Shown here piece after piece: positions 46,955 through 59,546 of a stretch of 64,000 bases of DNA. The notes under the pieces were generated by a model that ran no database searches, was not told where the DNA came from, and saw only the letters and a list, made by a program, of their open reading frames with translations. This stretch comes from Onthophagus taurus (Eukaryota; Arthropoda; Insecta; Coleoptera; Scarabaeidae), in the NCBI RefSeq assembly GCF_036711975.1, contig NC_091973.1, positions 2,542,001 through 2,606,000 on the forward strand. Reading direction: 5' to 3'. Positions within the stretch are counted from its first letter, which is position 1; each line of letters begins with the position of its first letter. The translations under genes were made by a program, and so were the position numbers.

Positions 46955-47370
46955 GACCAATGAAATATATAAAAAAGTATGAGAATTATAAACGTTTTTA
47001 AGTTAATAATTTTTGTAGTCGATGATAAAGAAGAAATTTAAAATATATTTAAAAAAAAATGTGTGTAAGTAATTTTCTAAATAAGATAGAGTAAGGTTCT
47101 GGGTAAAAGGGAACCTCAAGTAAAATAAAAAACATGTAAAGGAACAACCGTTAACTCCGTGTTGGCTTCTTCTTCAAAAGAGACGTGACGACCACGAATT
47201 TAACCAACAGATCGTCTTTGGTGTCCGCGAAGAGCGGACGTTCGCGAGAAGCGGTTGCGGTGATCATACAAAAAAATATACGATGAAAAAAATGTAGTTA
47301 AGAGTTTTGCGTTAAAACAAACAAAAAAAAAACGAAAGGTTTTCTGTAAAAGTGTCAACGTGCGTATGAC
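46955..47370. other. Leader/promoter side of the Nudel-like gene
   Basis: No coding sequence. 47160-47270 is GC-richer and has the small inverted pair GTCCGC..GCGGAC at 47223-47239. It probably belongs to the promoter or 5' leader of the gene starting at 47371. No TATA box. Confidence 0.4.
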
Positions 47371-50300
47371 ATGGAAACTTTTTGTGCAAATTCGGCTCGT
47401 TCCAAATACAGGCCGGCTTTAGCAAATGGAACATTTTATCATCCGAGTTATAATACAAATTTTAGACAGGTAATTAAAAATTTGTAATTAAAAATTTTGT
47501 TATACATTTCTTGATTGAGTGTTTTATATTGATATTATTCAACAGTTACTGTTGTTGCATGAATTAAACATCTGGCATCGGTGTCCGTCTAACAGTTTCT
47601 TCGACATATTGTTAATTGAGCGACTATTATCGCGCCTACTTAGTTTAATTTGATTTAAAAATTTGTTCCAATAAACAAATTATTCAATTTTTTTTTCGCC
47701 AATTTAAATCAATTTCTTATTTATTACTCTATCGAGTTAAGGGTAAACAACCTCTTTTCTAAGCAAGCCGCATTCTGGCCAGGTAACTGACCTGTTAATG
47801 CACCAAAGCGATATTCAATTCCCCATTAAATCTAATTTTTATCTAGCACATCACAAAAAAATTTATAAAATTATCTTTAACCCTATATTGAATCCACAGT
47901 TGCAAAAGATGCATAAAAAAATAAAAGCAAAAAAAAGTTAACTACTTCCTCACGACGACGTCGCCGCTGAGTAAAAACGAGTCTGGTCTTGAAAGAAAAA
48001 CTAGAAACTGAGCAAACCTAGCGCCTCAAAATGCAAAGGAGTGAACGAACTATGTAAGACTATAAAGTGAAAAGAAGCTCGGAGACTCTTCGGGCGTTTA
48101 ATGAAAGAAGAAAATGGGGGGCAACCAACTTACAAGGTCGCTGAGGTGTAGTCCTTTCAAAGATATATCGGAACTTGCAACCTCTAAGATCTTCAATCTC
48201 CCATCATCATTCGCCCAACAAAAAAGAATAACAAAAACGGTTCAAATTAAATTTATTTTATTCTTTTTTGAATTTATTTAAAGCAAACCTCTTTTTGGTT
48301 CTCCTTTGTTCTTTTGACCAAAGAAAAGCATTTTAATTGGTTCACATTTGGCCTTCGAGTATTTCGAATATGTCGCTTCGAACAATTATCTCTTCTCGGT
48401 ATTCCGATGATGGGTGGCCGACCAAAAAATGTTGCTCATCCAAAACAAAAAAAATCTTATTCTTTAAAGAAAGAAAAAAAATTACTCATCCCGTTGTTAT
48501 CGAAAAATCTAACACGTCTCACACTTCCTGTGTTAAAAAAAAACGACTTCATCCGCTTCTTTTATTATAACTTAAAAATAAAAATTAAATTGTATTTGAA
48601 ATCGTTCTTTTTCTTCGTTGCCTCGAATTAAGTGTAAATCTAACACCTTTGGATGTTAGGAAAAAAATGTTAAAGCGACATTCTTGAGCGAACGTCCGCG
48701 CAATTATTGCGCTGTAAAAGGCATTGAATCGGGCAGCAATCGAACATTTCGCATTTTTCTTAAAGAAAAAAAAATTAATCGAAGTGAAATTGACTTTCCA
48801 AATCTTATTAATTCAATGTTATCACCTAACACAAAGACTTGCATAGAATTGAAATTTGTTATTATCTGCATTTCAAGTTAAAGTGGAGTACCATTTCAGC
48901 TCATTGTATGTCAAAATCATAACAGAAATTAGAAATAAAATTAAACTAGAAATTATTCAGAAACAAGTTCAAAAGTGATAAAATCGATGGACTTTTTATT
49001 AATTTTTTGGTTTAATTACTCTTCGCTAATTGCCGCGTTCAATTATCGCGATAGGATTAAGCAGAATCCCACGATTAAATGATGAAGAACTTAATTAAGT
49101 CGATGGATTTACCGCAGGAACAGGTAACGACAAGAAGTTCGGAGAGTTAACAACAGGAAGAGATGAGATCCTTAAAGTAGTTGAAAACTTCTAGAATTTG
49201 CTGTTCTGGCCAAGTTTTGTCACATCATATCGTTGCAGAATAACATCCAGGCTACTATATTCTGAACTAATAGAAGAAGAGATGGCAAATTTTACTATGT
49301 TAACTGTCAAAATAGTTAATAAATGTTTAGGAATGGGAGAAAGACTAACAGATATGTTAATAGCAATATATTTAGAATAAATGTGTTTTAAAACTCAATC
49401 TTGTTAATCCTTGGAACGGATTCCATATCCAACTTTATTTTGTTTAATGGAACAACTTATCAATTATAACATTTTCTAACAGAGCTAGTAACATGGCGCC
49501 CATCTCCCCAAGTATCATAAGCTGGTATTCTCGAGTATTTGAAATAAACATACTCGCCCCAAATATCATGAAGTGATATTTTCTTGTATGCAAAATACAT
49601 TTTTTTCCATCCATTTCAAACAAGGTACGATCATACTCGGCCGACTTCGAAGACGTCGGCCGCCCCAAGTAAACCCCACCCAAGTATCATGAGCTAGTAT
49701 TCTCTAGTATTCCAAATATGCGAGAGCGGCCGACGTCTTCTAAGTCTGCCAAGGTTTCTTTTTCAATCTGTTTCAAGCAAGATGTGATCATACTCGGCCG
49801 ATTTCGGAGACGTCGGCCGCCCCAAGTATCATGAGGTGTTTTTTTCTGGTATTGGAAATACTCGGTGGCGGCCGACGTCTTCGAAGTCGGCCGAGGTAAG
49901 TTTTTCGCAACCAAATCCAACCCAACCCAAGTATCATGAGGTGGTATTTTCTGGTATGCGAAATATTCGGTGGCGACCGACGTCTTCGAAGTCGGCCGAG
50001 GTTACTTTTTCCCAACCAAATCCAACCCAACCCAAGTATCATGAGGTGGTATTTTCTGGGGAGGCCGACTCTTCCATCCATTTCAAACAAGGTAGGATCA
50101 TACTCGGCCCCAAGTATCATAACCTGGTATTCTCTAGTATTCGGGGCGTGATGATGCATATTAACATCTAATTTTGGACATTCCTTAACATCATCTCATC
50201 GTAGTCCAAAACATCTCTAAATATATATATATTATTTTTTCACAACATATCGTTCTTTCTTGGATCTTTCTGGCCAAGTTTTGTCACATCACAGAAGGAT

Positions 50301-53300
50301 GATGACAAGTTGCAGAATAACATCCAGGCTACTATATTCTGAACTGATAGAAGAAGAGATGGCAGATTTTGTAACTGATGATAATCATGAATGCAGCTAC
50401 GTTAACTCTCAAAATAGTTAATAAATGTTTAGGAATGGGAGAAAGACTAACAGATATGTTAATAGCAATATATTTAGTATAAATGTATTTTAAAACTCAA
50501 TCTTGTTAATCCTTGGAACGGATTTCATATCCAACTTTATTTTGTTTATCAATTATAACATTTTCTAATAGAGCTAGTAACATGTCGTCCACCGCCCCAA
50601 GTATCATAAGCTGGTATTCTCGAGTATTTGAAATAAACATACTCGGCCGACTTCGAAGACGTCGGCCGCCTCAAATATCATGAAGTGATATTTTCTTGTA
50701 TGCAAAATACGTTTTTTAGTATCATGAGGTGTTTTTTTCTGGTATTGGAAGTACTCGATGGCGGCCGACGTCTTCGAAGTCGGCCGAGGTTACTTTTTCC
50801 CAACCAAATCCAATCCAACCCAAGTATCATGAGGTGGTATCTTCTGGTATGCGAAATATTCGGTGGCGGCCGACGTCTTCGAAGTCGGCCGAGGTTGCTT
50901 TTTCAATCCGTTTCAAGCAAGATGTGATCATACTCGGCCGACTTCGGAGACGTCGGCCGCCCCAAGTATCATGAGGTGGTATTTTCTGGTATTGGAAATA
51001 CTCGGTGGCAGAGGTAAGTTTTTCGCAACCAAATCCAACCCAACCCAAGTATCATGAGGTGGTTTTTTCTGGTACTGGAAATACTCGATGGCGGCCGACG
51101 TCTTCGAAGTCGGCCGAGGTTACTTTTTCCCAACCAAATCCAACCCAACCCCAAGTATCATGAGGTGGTATCTTCTAGTATGCGAAATATTCGGTGGCGG
51201 CCGACGTCTTCGAAGTCGGCCGAGGTTGCTTTTTCAATCCGTTTCAAGCAAGATGTGATCATACTCGGCCCCAAGTATCATGAGGTGGTATTTTCTGGTA
51301 TTGGAAATACTCGGTGGCAGAGGTAAGTTTTTCGCAACCAAAACCAACCCAACCCAAGTATCATGAGGTGGTATTTTCTGGGGAGGCCGACTTTTCCATC
51401 CATTTCAAACAAAGTACGATCATACTCGGCCCGAAGTATCATAACCTGGTATTCTCTAGTATTCGGAGCTTGATGATGCATATTAACATCTAATTTTGGA
51501 CATTTCTTAACATCATCTCATCGTAGTCCAAAACATCTCTAAATATATATATATTATTTTTTCACAACATATCGTTCTTTCATGGATTTTGAAGGCACGA
51601 GGTGAAGATCCGGACTCCGCCGCAACTCCAGAACTCTGCACACCAAACCATATCGAATTGTTAGAGCATTCCGTTGATATCTCATTTTGCGCAAAATTTT
51701 TTTCTTAATAACATTGGTTTAGTTTTAAGACAAAGCTTTTTAATAAAATTTTTGGTTTAATTTTTATTTTATAAAGAATGAGTACAACTTGGGTTTATCA
51801 TCACGACATTCAACTCTTTTGTGGCGGGAGCAACCCCAACCTAGTAGTAATAAACCAAAAGGAGGAGGTAGAACGTGTTCGATTGCGTTGGCAGCAGCCT
51901 CTCTTGTAGTTTTAGTGGCTGTGGTTTCAATAGCTGGATTAGCTTTATATATGGGAACGTTGAGAGGAGAACCAACAAACCGTAAATAAAAGAAATTGTT
52001 TAAAAATATCGGTATTTTTATAAAATTTTTTTAGCGTTGCTGATGTTTAGTTGCAGCGTAAAGGTTTTACGCGGAGATCGATTCGTTGGTAATTTACCGG
52101 AGAAAGCGCGTAGATACAAAAATCAATTAGAAATATTATACCAAAGGACGCCGTTAAGCGCTGCAATCGTTGGTTGTAATGTTGAAAAATTCGGTAACGA
52201 TACCCAAACTATTTATTATAAAGTAACGTTGAATAAAAGAAAAATTCCTAGAACGATAACGAACATAGAAAAAATTTTAAGGGACGCCCTAGTAAGCGAT
52301 GCTTTATCGAAAAAACCAATTTTCAAAAACATTCGTTTCGACTCACGAAGTATTTCAATTAAATTAATAAAAGAACAAAATTTATACCAAAGATCTTCTA
52401 AACCAAAACCCATCGAAATTTTAAAACCCGATAACTCAAAACCATTAGAAAATTTAAAACCAACAACAAAATTACGAATAGAGAAACCAATAAAAGATAA
52501 CATAACCATCCCAACAAAAAGGCCGGAAATACAAGAAGTTAACGTCGAAGAGGAAAATCTACCAGTTATCCAAGGATCGTTTCAAATTAGCAAAACCGAG
52601 GCGGATATCGCCGTTAATAAGAAACCAGAGCAACAACAAAGCGTTAAAAAGGGTAATTTAAAGGAAACTGCCGTTACCAGTTCTTATTATAAAATCGCTT
52701 CGGTTGATCAAGTCTCCAAACCAACCGTTAAAGTCCCAACTGAAACAACGAAAAAATTCGATTTTATGCCACCTGAAATCAATGACCAACCGTGGATACC
52801 AATCGTTTCAAAAGAAAAATCACCTACTTACACCAGCTTTACAAATCCTGGTTTAACTTACAACGTAAATCCTTTAAACATTCTTTCATCCGCGCATCCA
52901 ATCCCGCTTAATAAATTATCAGAGGAAAATTTAACATCCACAACGCTAAAACCACCAAACATTATAACCGAAGAAATTATTTCAACATCCGTAACAACCG
53001 AAAGTTTTGGCCAAGGTCAAGTAGAGGTCGTTGACGCTGAAGATTTAATTCCATCGTTTTCCTCAACGACAAAACAACCTCTCGTTACGCTAATGCCCGT
53101 TAAATCTAATTCGGGAATTGGACGACCATTAAGAAGACGCCCAATTGATGTCGAAGAAAGAAGCTTTTTTAAAGAAACTTCCACGGCTAAAATAAATAAT
53201 AACGATATTAAAATAATGGGGATGTTAAATTTTGAACACGATGAACATCAAAATGAGAGCAAAGGTTTGATCAGAAACCAAAAGATGAGTGTCCCGGATA

Positions 53301-56185
53301 TTGATGATGCTGAAATTGAAAGAATTATCGCCGGAGAAAATACCAGCGTTTCCGTTGATGTCATAAGGGAGTATTTAACACCGAGCGAATTAAAAAAATT
53401 ATCAGAAATTAGTCGGCTATCTCAAAATGAATCAGATATAACCAGCAATAGTAAAGCTGTAAGAAATAGTTACACAATTAATCGGGATGGGTTCGAAGTT
53501 TTAACCAAAAATTTTAACAAAATGGATAAAGAAATTAGCGAAAAGAATTTATTTCCCATCCCACTTAACACAACAGGTAACTTCATAATAAATCATAAGT
53601 CAAACATTAAATCATAAAATTTTTTAGAATGCACAGAAAACACCGTTAAATGTGATAACGGACAATGTTTACCAAATACAGCAAGATGCAATCAATTAAT
53701 CGACTGCGAAAACGGAAAGGACGAAGAAAATTGTACTTGCGCCGATTATTTAAGATCGCAGCTTTTAAAGGGGAAAATTTGTGATGGCATAGTTGATTGT
53801 TGGGATTATTCCGATGAAAATGAATGCGGTAAGTAATTATAATATTTAAATAAAGAAATAGTTATTTATATAACAAGTGGGCTAGAAACATAATTACAGT
53901 ACGAGTGTGAAGAATTTCACGACGAGGTCAAAATTATGCTCTAGCCCACGTGTGATATACAACATTTTATCTACGACGAATCAATGTCTTTAAAAAGGTC
54001 TATTTTGACATTTATAAAAATATTTTGAAATGATTGTTGACAATTTTGAATTAAATAGTATTATTTCTCTTTAAATATGTAGCACTTTTTCTTTAGTATT
54101 GTTGCTCGTTTTAATAGAATTTATTATTGAATTAGTCTGTTCTGATTGGGCTAAAAATGCGTTACGTAATGAAACCAGTGCGGTAATGAACTTCATTACG
54201 TAACTTAAATGAGTGTGATAATGCTAATGTAATAATGACTTATCCAAGCAGTCGTAGATAAAATATTTTACCTAATTCCATTATGAAAATTAAATTTTAC
54301 ATATCTTTCTGACGTTATGTAACGTCGCTTTTTTATAACTAGTGATGTAATGAATTCCATAACCTAACTACAAATTGACATCTGTCACTAATAGAATAAG
54401 TCAAGTTTTGAACAAAATTTGCTTTTTCAATGGAATTAGATAAAATTTTGTACTTAACACGTTATGAAACGGCTAATTTTGTTTAACTCACGTAATTTGT
54501 AAAACTCGCTCACTCGTTATGGCAAATATTACATTCGTCAAACAAAATTAGTCTTTTCATAACTAGTTAAGTAATAACTATTAACTTAATTTCTTAGAAT
54601 GGTGTAAACCAGGAAATTACGTCTGTGCAAATTCAAAAAAATGTATCGAAAAATCAAAAATATGTGATGGTGTTAATGATTGCCCATTGGGCGATGATGA
54701 AAGACGTTGCGTTACAATATCGGAAAAAATCGAAGAAGCCGACGAATTTTCGTACAACGAAAGTGGTTATTTATTGGTTCGTAAATACGGGGATTGGTTT
54801 AAATTGTGTTTGGATGAAAATAAAACGTCTGAATCGGGTTTGAATGATTTGGCGCAATCTGTTTGTAATGCGATATCTTACCAGTACTAAAATCCAAAAA
54901 TTGTTAAATAAATGTTTAATTTTTTTTCATTTTTAGGACTTTAGAAGAAACTGAAATTATTCATGAAAATAATTTAGACACTAAATATTTTACGATCGAA
55001 AAAGGTTTTCAAAAAGAAACTTTTAATAGTAGCATTATTTTCACAGAAACTAATTGCACCACGAAAGATGTTCTTAAGATTAAATGCGGCCACTTAGAAT
55101 GCGGTACGCGTCCCCAAGTAGGGCGAGTAGCCAGGTAACTTTTTGTATTTATCATTAAACAATTTCGCAGCGGGAATCAAGTTATACAAGATCTTCTATT
55201 CTAGAATCGTAGGAGGTATTAATGCTGGTTTAGGAGCTTGGCCTTGGCAGGCAGCTTTGTACAAAGAAGGAGAATTCCAATGCGGAGCTACTTTGCTTTC
55301 AGAGAAATGGCTTATTTCAGCTGGACATTGCTTTTATCGGTAATTAATTTAAACTCGTTAAGATCAAAAGAAATTTAAACATTTTTTAGAACCATGGATG
55401 AGCATTGGGTGGCTCGTTTAGGTACTTTAAGACGCGGAGCTACTTTAACATCACCTTACGAGCAACTTAGACACATCGTCAAAATCATTTTACATCCTGA
55501 TTATATCGATGCAGGATTTGTGAATGATGTGTCTTTGTTGAAAATGGAATTTTCAGTCAGTTTTAGTGATTATGTCAGACCTATTTGTTTACCAAAAGAA
55601 AATTCACCAATTTCTGATGGCACTATGTGCACCGTTATTGGTTGGGGGCAATTATTTGAAACTGGGAGAATTTTTCGTAAGGAATAATGTATATTTATGT
55701 AGAGTGTGTTTGATTTTAGTTGATGTGTTTTAGCTGATACATTACAAGAAGTTCAAATACCAATAATATCAACTGAAGAATGTCGAAAACGCACCGTGTT
55801 TTTGCCATTATATAGAATAACTGATAATATGTTTTGTGCTGGGTTTGATCGTGGGGGGAGAGATGCGTGTTTGGGTGATTCCGGGGGTGGATTAATGTGT
55901 CCTGAAGAAGATGGTCGTTGGACTTTACAAGGAGTTACAAGTAACGGTTATGGTTGCGCAAGAAAAGATCGTCCCGGAGTTTACACGAAAGTCTCAAAAT
56001 ACATCAAATGGATATTTTCGCATTTAAACGAAAGTAATGAAACGATTTCGTCGAGTAAATCAATTTGTAACGGGCACAGATGTCCGCTGGGCGATTGTTT
56101 GCCAACGAATCGACTTTGTAATGGTTATATTGAGTGCAGCGATGGCAGTGATGAGATGGAATGCTCCAAAAGAGCGGGGTTGTAA
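47371..56185 (+). CDS. ndl: Nudel-like type II membrane serine protease (SEA, LDLRA, SRCR-like, trypsin)
   Basis: Nine exons: 47371-47469, 51777-51981, 52035-53576, 53628-53828, 54598-54883, 54937-55134, 55205-55339, 55390-55676 and 55734-56185. They encode 1134 residues, with phases consistent. An N-terminal cytoplasmic part of about 66 residues precedes one membrane helix (about 68-90). Then come a SEA-type domain (about 103-215), a Thr/Pro-rich disordered stretch, LDLRA modules (about 616-685 and 690-720; the second is a four-Cys half-module) and an SRCR-like region. The trypsin domain follows activation site GRVAR/IVGG (R844). Catalytic residues are present: His in SAGHCF, Asp in NDVSLL, Ser in GDSGG, with D189-type specificity for Lys/Arg. 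A final LDLRA precedes the stop. The text around WGQLFETGRIF and LPLYRIT resembles insect Nudel, which starts the dorsoventral protease cascade in the eggshell. Nudel proper is longer, with further LDLRA and a second protease domain not found here. Another SEA-type TTSP remains possible. Confidence 0.8.
47470..49189. other. First part of the Nudel-like gene's intron 1
   Basis: AT-rich intronic sequence; 47940-48140 is GC-richer. No coding exon or repeat family recognised before the tandem duplication at 49.19 kb. Confidence 0.5.
49620..50115. repeat. SAT1 array, locus 3a (intron 1, duplication unit 1)
   Basis: The core is the same (CGGCCGAC, TTCGAAGAC, GTCGGCCG), but the spacers are different from loci 1 and 2. 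Here they are AAGTATCATGAGGTGGTATT, TTCTGGTATTGGAAATACTC and CCAAATCCAACCCAACCC. Confidence 0.88.
50600..51440. repeat. SAT1 array, locus 3b (intron 1, duplication unit 2)
   Basis: Same core and spacer types as 49.62-50.12 kb, but longer. An internal repeat of about 300 bp (compare 50726-51010 with 51055-51310) shows recent expansion after the segmental duplication. Confidence 0.88.
53829..54597. other. Nudel-like gene intron 4 with inverted repeats
   Basis: 769-bp intron. GTGGGCTAGAAACATAATT (53877-53895) is inverted at 53932-53949. TTTTATCTACGAC (about 53968) is inverted as GTCGTAGATAAAA (about 54251). Several CATTACGTAAC-type words also occur. This looks like one or two foldback/MITE insertions. 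No transposase. Confidence 0.55.
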
Positions 56186-56575
56186 TTTCTTTTTTCGTAT
56201 TACCAGAAATAAGCGAGTTAAGCAATCTTAAATGTTGGTGATATTTAGATTAAGATTAAAAAGAATCGATGATAATATATTAATTTAATTATTAAATAAA
56301 TATTTTATCAAGTTTTTTTTCAAAATTTCTTTAAAACATATTTTTGTCATAAATTGTTTTTATTTAGGTTATGGGAGCAGGTTCATTTATTCAAAGTGAG
56401 CTTTCTCCTTGACAATTTTTACAAAAATATATTTTTCTTTCCCATTTTTGCTACATTTGAAAAATTACTTGATCGAATCCAAATCTCTTTGTTTATTAAT
56501 TCTGTTTCTTAAAAACAAATCGAGATTTTGATATGAATAAATTGATTTCTTTTAATTTTTTAGTTGTTAAGTAGA
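56186..56575. other. 3' UTR side of the Nudel-like gene
   Basis: AT-rich. AATAAA at about 56295-56300 is a likely poly(A) signal for the protease gene. No further LDLRA or protease coding sequence is present. Confidence 0.5.
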
Positions 56576-57349
56576 CTATTTATTGTAATTATTTTTGCTT
56601 ACTTTTTATATTTTTTTTTTACACTTATAAGAATAAAAAATTATCTAAATTACGTTTTAAAACTTTTTATTAGATTTTTATTGTCTACTACAAAATAATA
56701 CTGTTAACTAAATAAACATTCATCAAAAATAACTCAAACTAAACGCTGAAAAAAAAAACTTAAACTTTTAGAAGACTTAATAGTCTTTAAGAATATCGAG
56801 AAATAATAAAATAAACATTTTAAGCCACGTACAGCATAAAACAAAACCTAATTGCAATAACTATTTTAATTACAAAACTATTTATTGTAATTATTTTTGC
56901 TTACTTTTTATTTTTTTTTTACTTATAAGACTTACAAAATAATACTGTTAACTAAATAAACATTCTTCAAAAATAACTCAAACTAAACGCCGAAAAAAAA
57001 ACTGAAACTTTTAGAAGACTTAATAGTCTTTAAGAATATCGAGAAATAATAAAATAAACGTTTTAAGCCACGTACAGCATAAAACAAAACCAAATTGCAA
57101 TAACTATTTTAATTACAAAACTATTTATTGTAATTATTTTTGCTTACTTTTTATATATTTTTTTACTTATAAGACTTACAAAATAATACTGTTAACTAAA
57201 TAAACATTCTTCAAAAATAACTCAAACTAAACGCTGAAAAAAAAACTGAAACTTTTAGAAGACTTAATAGTCTTTAAGAATAGCGAGAAATAATAAAATA
57301 AACGTTTTAAGCCACGTACAGCATAAAACAAAACCAAATTACAATAATA
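56576..57349. repeat. Triplicated 3' end of the downstream-copy Porcupine gene
   Basis: Three units beginning CTATTTATTGTAATTATTTT at 56576, 56878 and 57121 (steps 302 and 243). Each repeats the last codons of the minus-strand gene (reading LYVA then stop) plus 3' UTR. Unit 1 keeps a 60-bp segment lost from units 2 and 3. Each has a minus-strand AATAAA (TTTATT on plus). Confidence 0.85.
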
Positions 57350-59546
57350 AGGTGCGAAAGTAATCCAAAATCATGTCGCCATATACGACACAAATCCCAA
57401 ACGGTGCTTCCATCGAAATCCTTGTGCATGATGTGGCCCGTAAATACTAAATGCAATATATTCAAGAACATGTTGATGCCGTTAATAACCAAAGTAATCG
57501 GGTGCCAAAATTTCAATCGATGTCCACATCCGGCACGACAAGCGTAAATGCGACAGCAGCTACTAAGTCTCATCGCCAACTTGTCTTGGATGATTTCTTG
57601 AGTATAGGTCCAAATTCCCAAACTTAACAGAACCACCGTTGTGCGTATATTAAGTCCATGAATCAACATCGTTACCAAAAATGACATAAGAACTGCGGAA
57701 GTTTTATTTATTTCTGCAAATGGGGAGTAAATATCTAAAAAAAAAGTTTTAAATTAATTTCCAAAGAGATGTTTTGACTTAGGTTGGGTTATATCTGAGA
57801 CAAACTTATCTTAATCAGATTAAGAATTTCCCCACCAATTTTTTGAATATGTATCTATTAAATTAAAAATTAATATTGATCAACTCTGTACATCGCATTC
57901 TCATATCGCGCATGCGCAATTTTTACTTAATATATAACACGCAATAACACATTTAATCTTTTATGTGCATTTACCGTGATGTTAATAATTTTATTTCCAT
58001 TATCCACTTTCCCAATAATTAGAAAATTCTTTTAAAAGTATTAAATTAATAGCAACATTAATAAGGTAAGTATGTATAAACATAACCTAAATTGTAAAAA
58101 ATTAAGATAATCGCAAATTCTAACTTTGTTACACACAGTGTGAAGATAAATAACATTTAATTAAATATTATAATTGAGAAAAGAAGAAATTAAATCATAC
58201 TTACTTTGAACCAAAAAGTGATAAGCCGGAATATTCCAATTCTGCACAGCAACATCCATAGATCTTGGAAATTCGACTGTAAGAGCTCGAGTAACAGGAT
58301 AACGCCAACGTTGTTGGGGATCAAAATGATGATAAGCATTAAATCCTGCTGTAATCATAGTAAATTCAGCCATATAACCAACATAGTAATTGCTAGCCCG
58401 GAATGCGAAAGCGTTTTGTGTAACTTTGGGCACAATGAAAGCCACATTCCAAGAACGAATTGTTAACACAGGAATGAGATATGCGTCGAAATAGTTGATT
58501 AAAGCCAAATGTATCATGGCATAGTTAAACAATTCGGCTATTTTAACAGCCCATTTCCAGTTCAATTTCATGTGGCGAATGTAATAGATAGTGTAAGTTT
58601 CCAAAGATATCCATGGGCCAAAAAGAACGGTTGCTGGGCTAAGCAAGTAACCCATCAACTCTGCGCAAGTTGTTCGCTTTATAAAGTACTCCTCCATTGA
58701 TATACTAATAGTTTTCATAGTCATTATCATCATTATACGCCGACATGCCTGCCAATCATGTGGATAAGGGAAAAACAACTCTCTAAAAAAAGAAACAAAA
58801 TTAAAACAATAAATAAGTAGTAAAAGAGGATTTACCCCAAACAAAGAACTCCAATCAAAGTCAACGAAACAACATAAATAGGACGAATTATTGGTATATC
58901 CCTCTCCACCAGGATCTTGACGCGTCGTACCAACAAAAGAATTATCATGATAAATCCTACGATCAAAATCATATTTTGCCAGCAATAATTTATTTGCAAT
59001 AAAAGATATCCGATGACAGCAGAGGTGTAGTGATATTTCCGGTAAGATATCAAACCTAAAAGTAGCCACCAAATAAAATCAATCAAAAATAAATAGTTGA
59101 ACTCACCACAACGCAACACAAAATTGAAAATCAAATTAAGCACAAAATTCGATACGATGAGTATGATTAAATTTTTACCAGACGGTGTAATATAACTCAT
59201 CATCTGCCGAACAACCTCGAAAATCTCGCTCTGCTCTGGAACCCTGTATAATAGAAACATCAACAATAATCTTATTTTAAGAATTTAATCTACTTACTGT
59301 ACTAGTTGTACTAAATAATCATGATACATCAACGACAATGTAATAATCATCCAAAAAACAGTCAATGCACAGATATACAAGCTCCATTTTATGATACCCC
59401 AAAATATTTTCAATATTTTCATGTACACCCAGCCTAAATAACATTATTAAATTAATTGAAAAAATCGTGATATAAAAACGAATTTTACCTTCGCCCAATA
59501 ACCTCAGATTCAAAAATCTTGGTATAAATCGATCCATTTTAACCAA
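57307..59546 (-). CDS. por: Porcupine, MBOAT Wnt O-acyltransferase (copy 1)
   Basis: Six minus-strand exons: 59546-59489, 59433-59298, 59243-59107, 59055-58836, 58782-58205 and 57734-57307, giving 518 residues with many hydrophobic helices. Family signatures are SPATVLFGPWISLETY, the N-containing VEFPRSMDVAVQNWNIP and the catalytic His in MLIHGLNIRTTVVLLSL (codon at 57658-57660). Porcupine is an ER membrane enzyme that attaches palmitoleate to a conserved Ser of Wnt ligands and so allows their secretion. Start may be the first ATG or the in-frame ATG three codons later (MDRFIPRFL). The tail ends FMLYVA; this end is triplicated downstream. A paralogue with the same exon structure lies at 61.4 kb. 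This copy keeps both key residues, so it is the likely active enzyme. Confidence 0.93.
57908..57917. promoter_or_regulatory. NRF1-type GCGCATGCGC palindrome in Porcupine copy 1 intron 5
   Basis: Exact GCGCATGCGC, the consensus of NRF1 (Ewg in flies). The same word is upstream of both Porcupine copies. Function is inferred. Confidence 0.4.

Larger units (their letters stand above)
49190..51590. repeat. Tandem segmental duplication in intron 1 (units about 1.07 and 1.32 kb)
   Basis: 49190-50262 and 50263-51590 share their heads (TCTGGCCAAGTTTTGTCACA, then GGAATGGGAGAAAGACTAAC and CCTTGGAACGGATT) and their tails (GATGCATATTAACATCTAAT, CATCTCATCGTAGTCCAAAA, CACAACATATCGTTCTTTC). The middle of each is a SAT1 array of different length, which explains the size difference. 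Confidence 0.88.
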
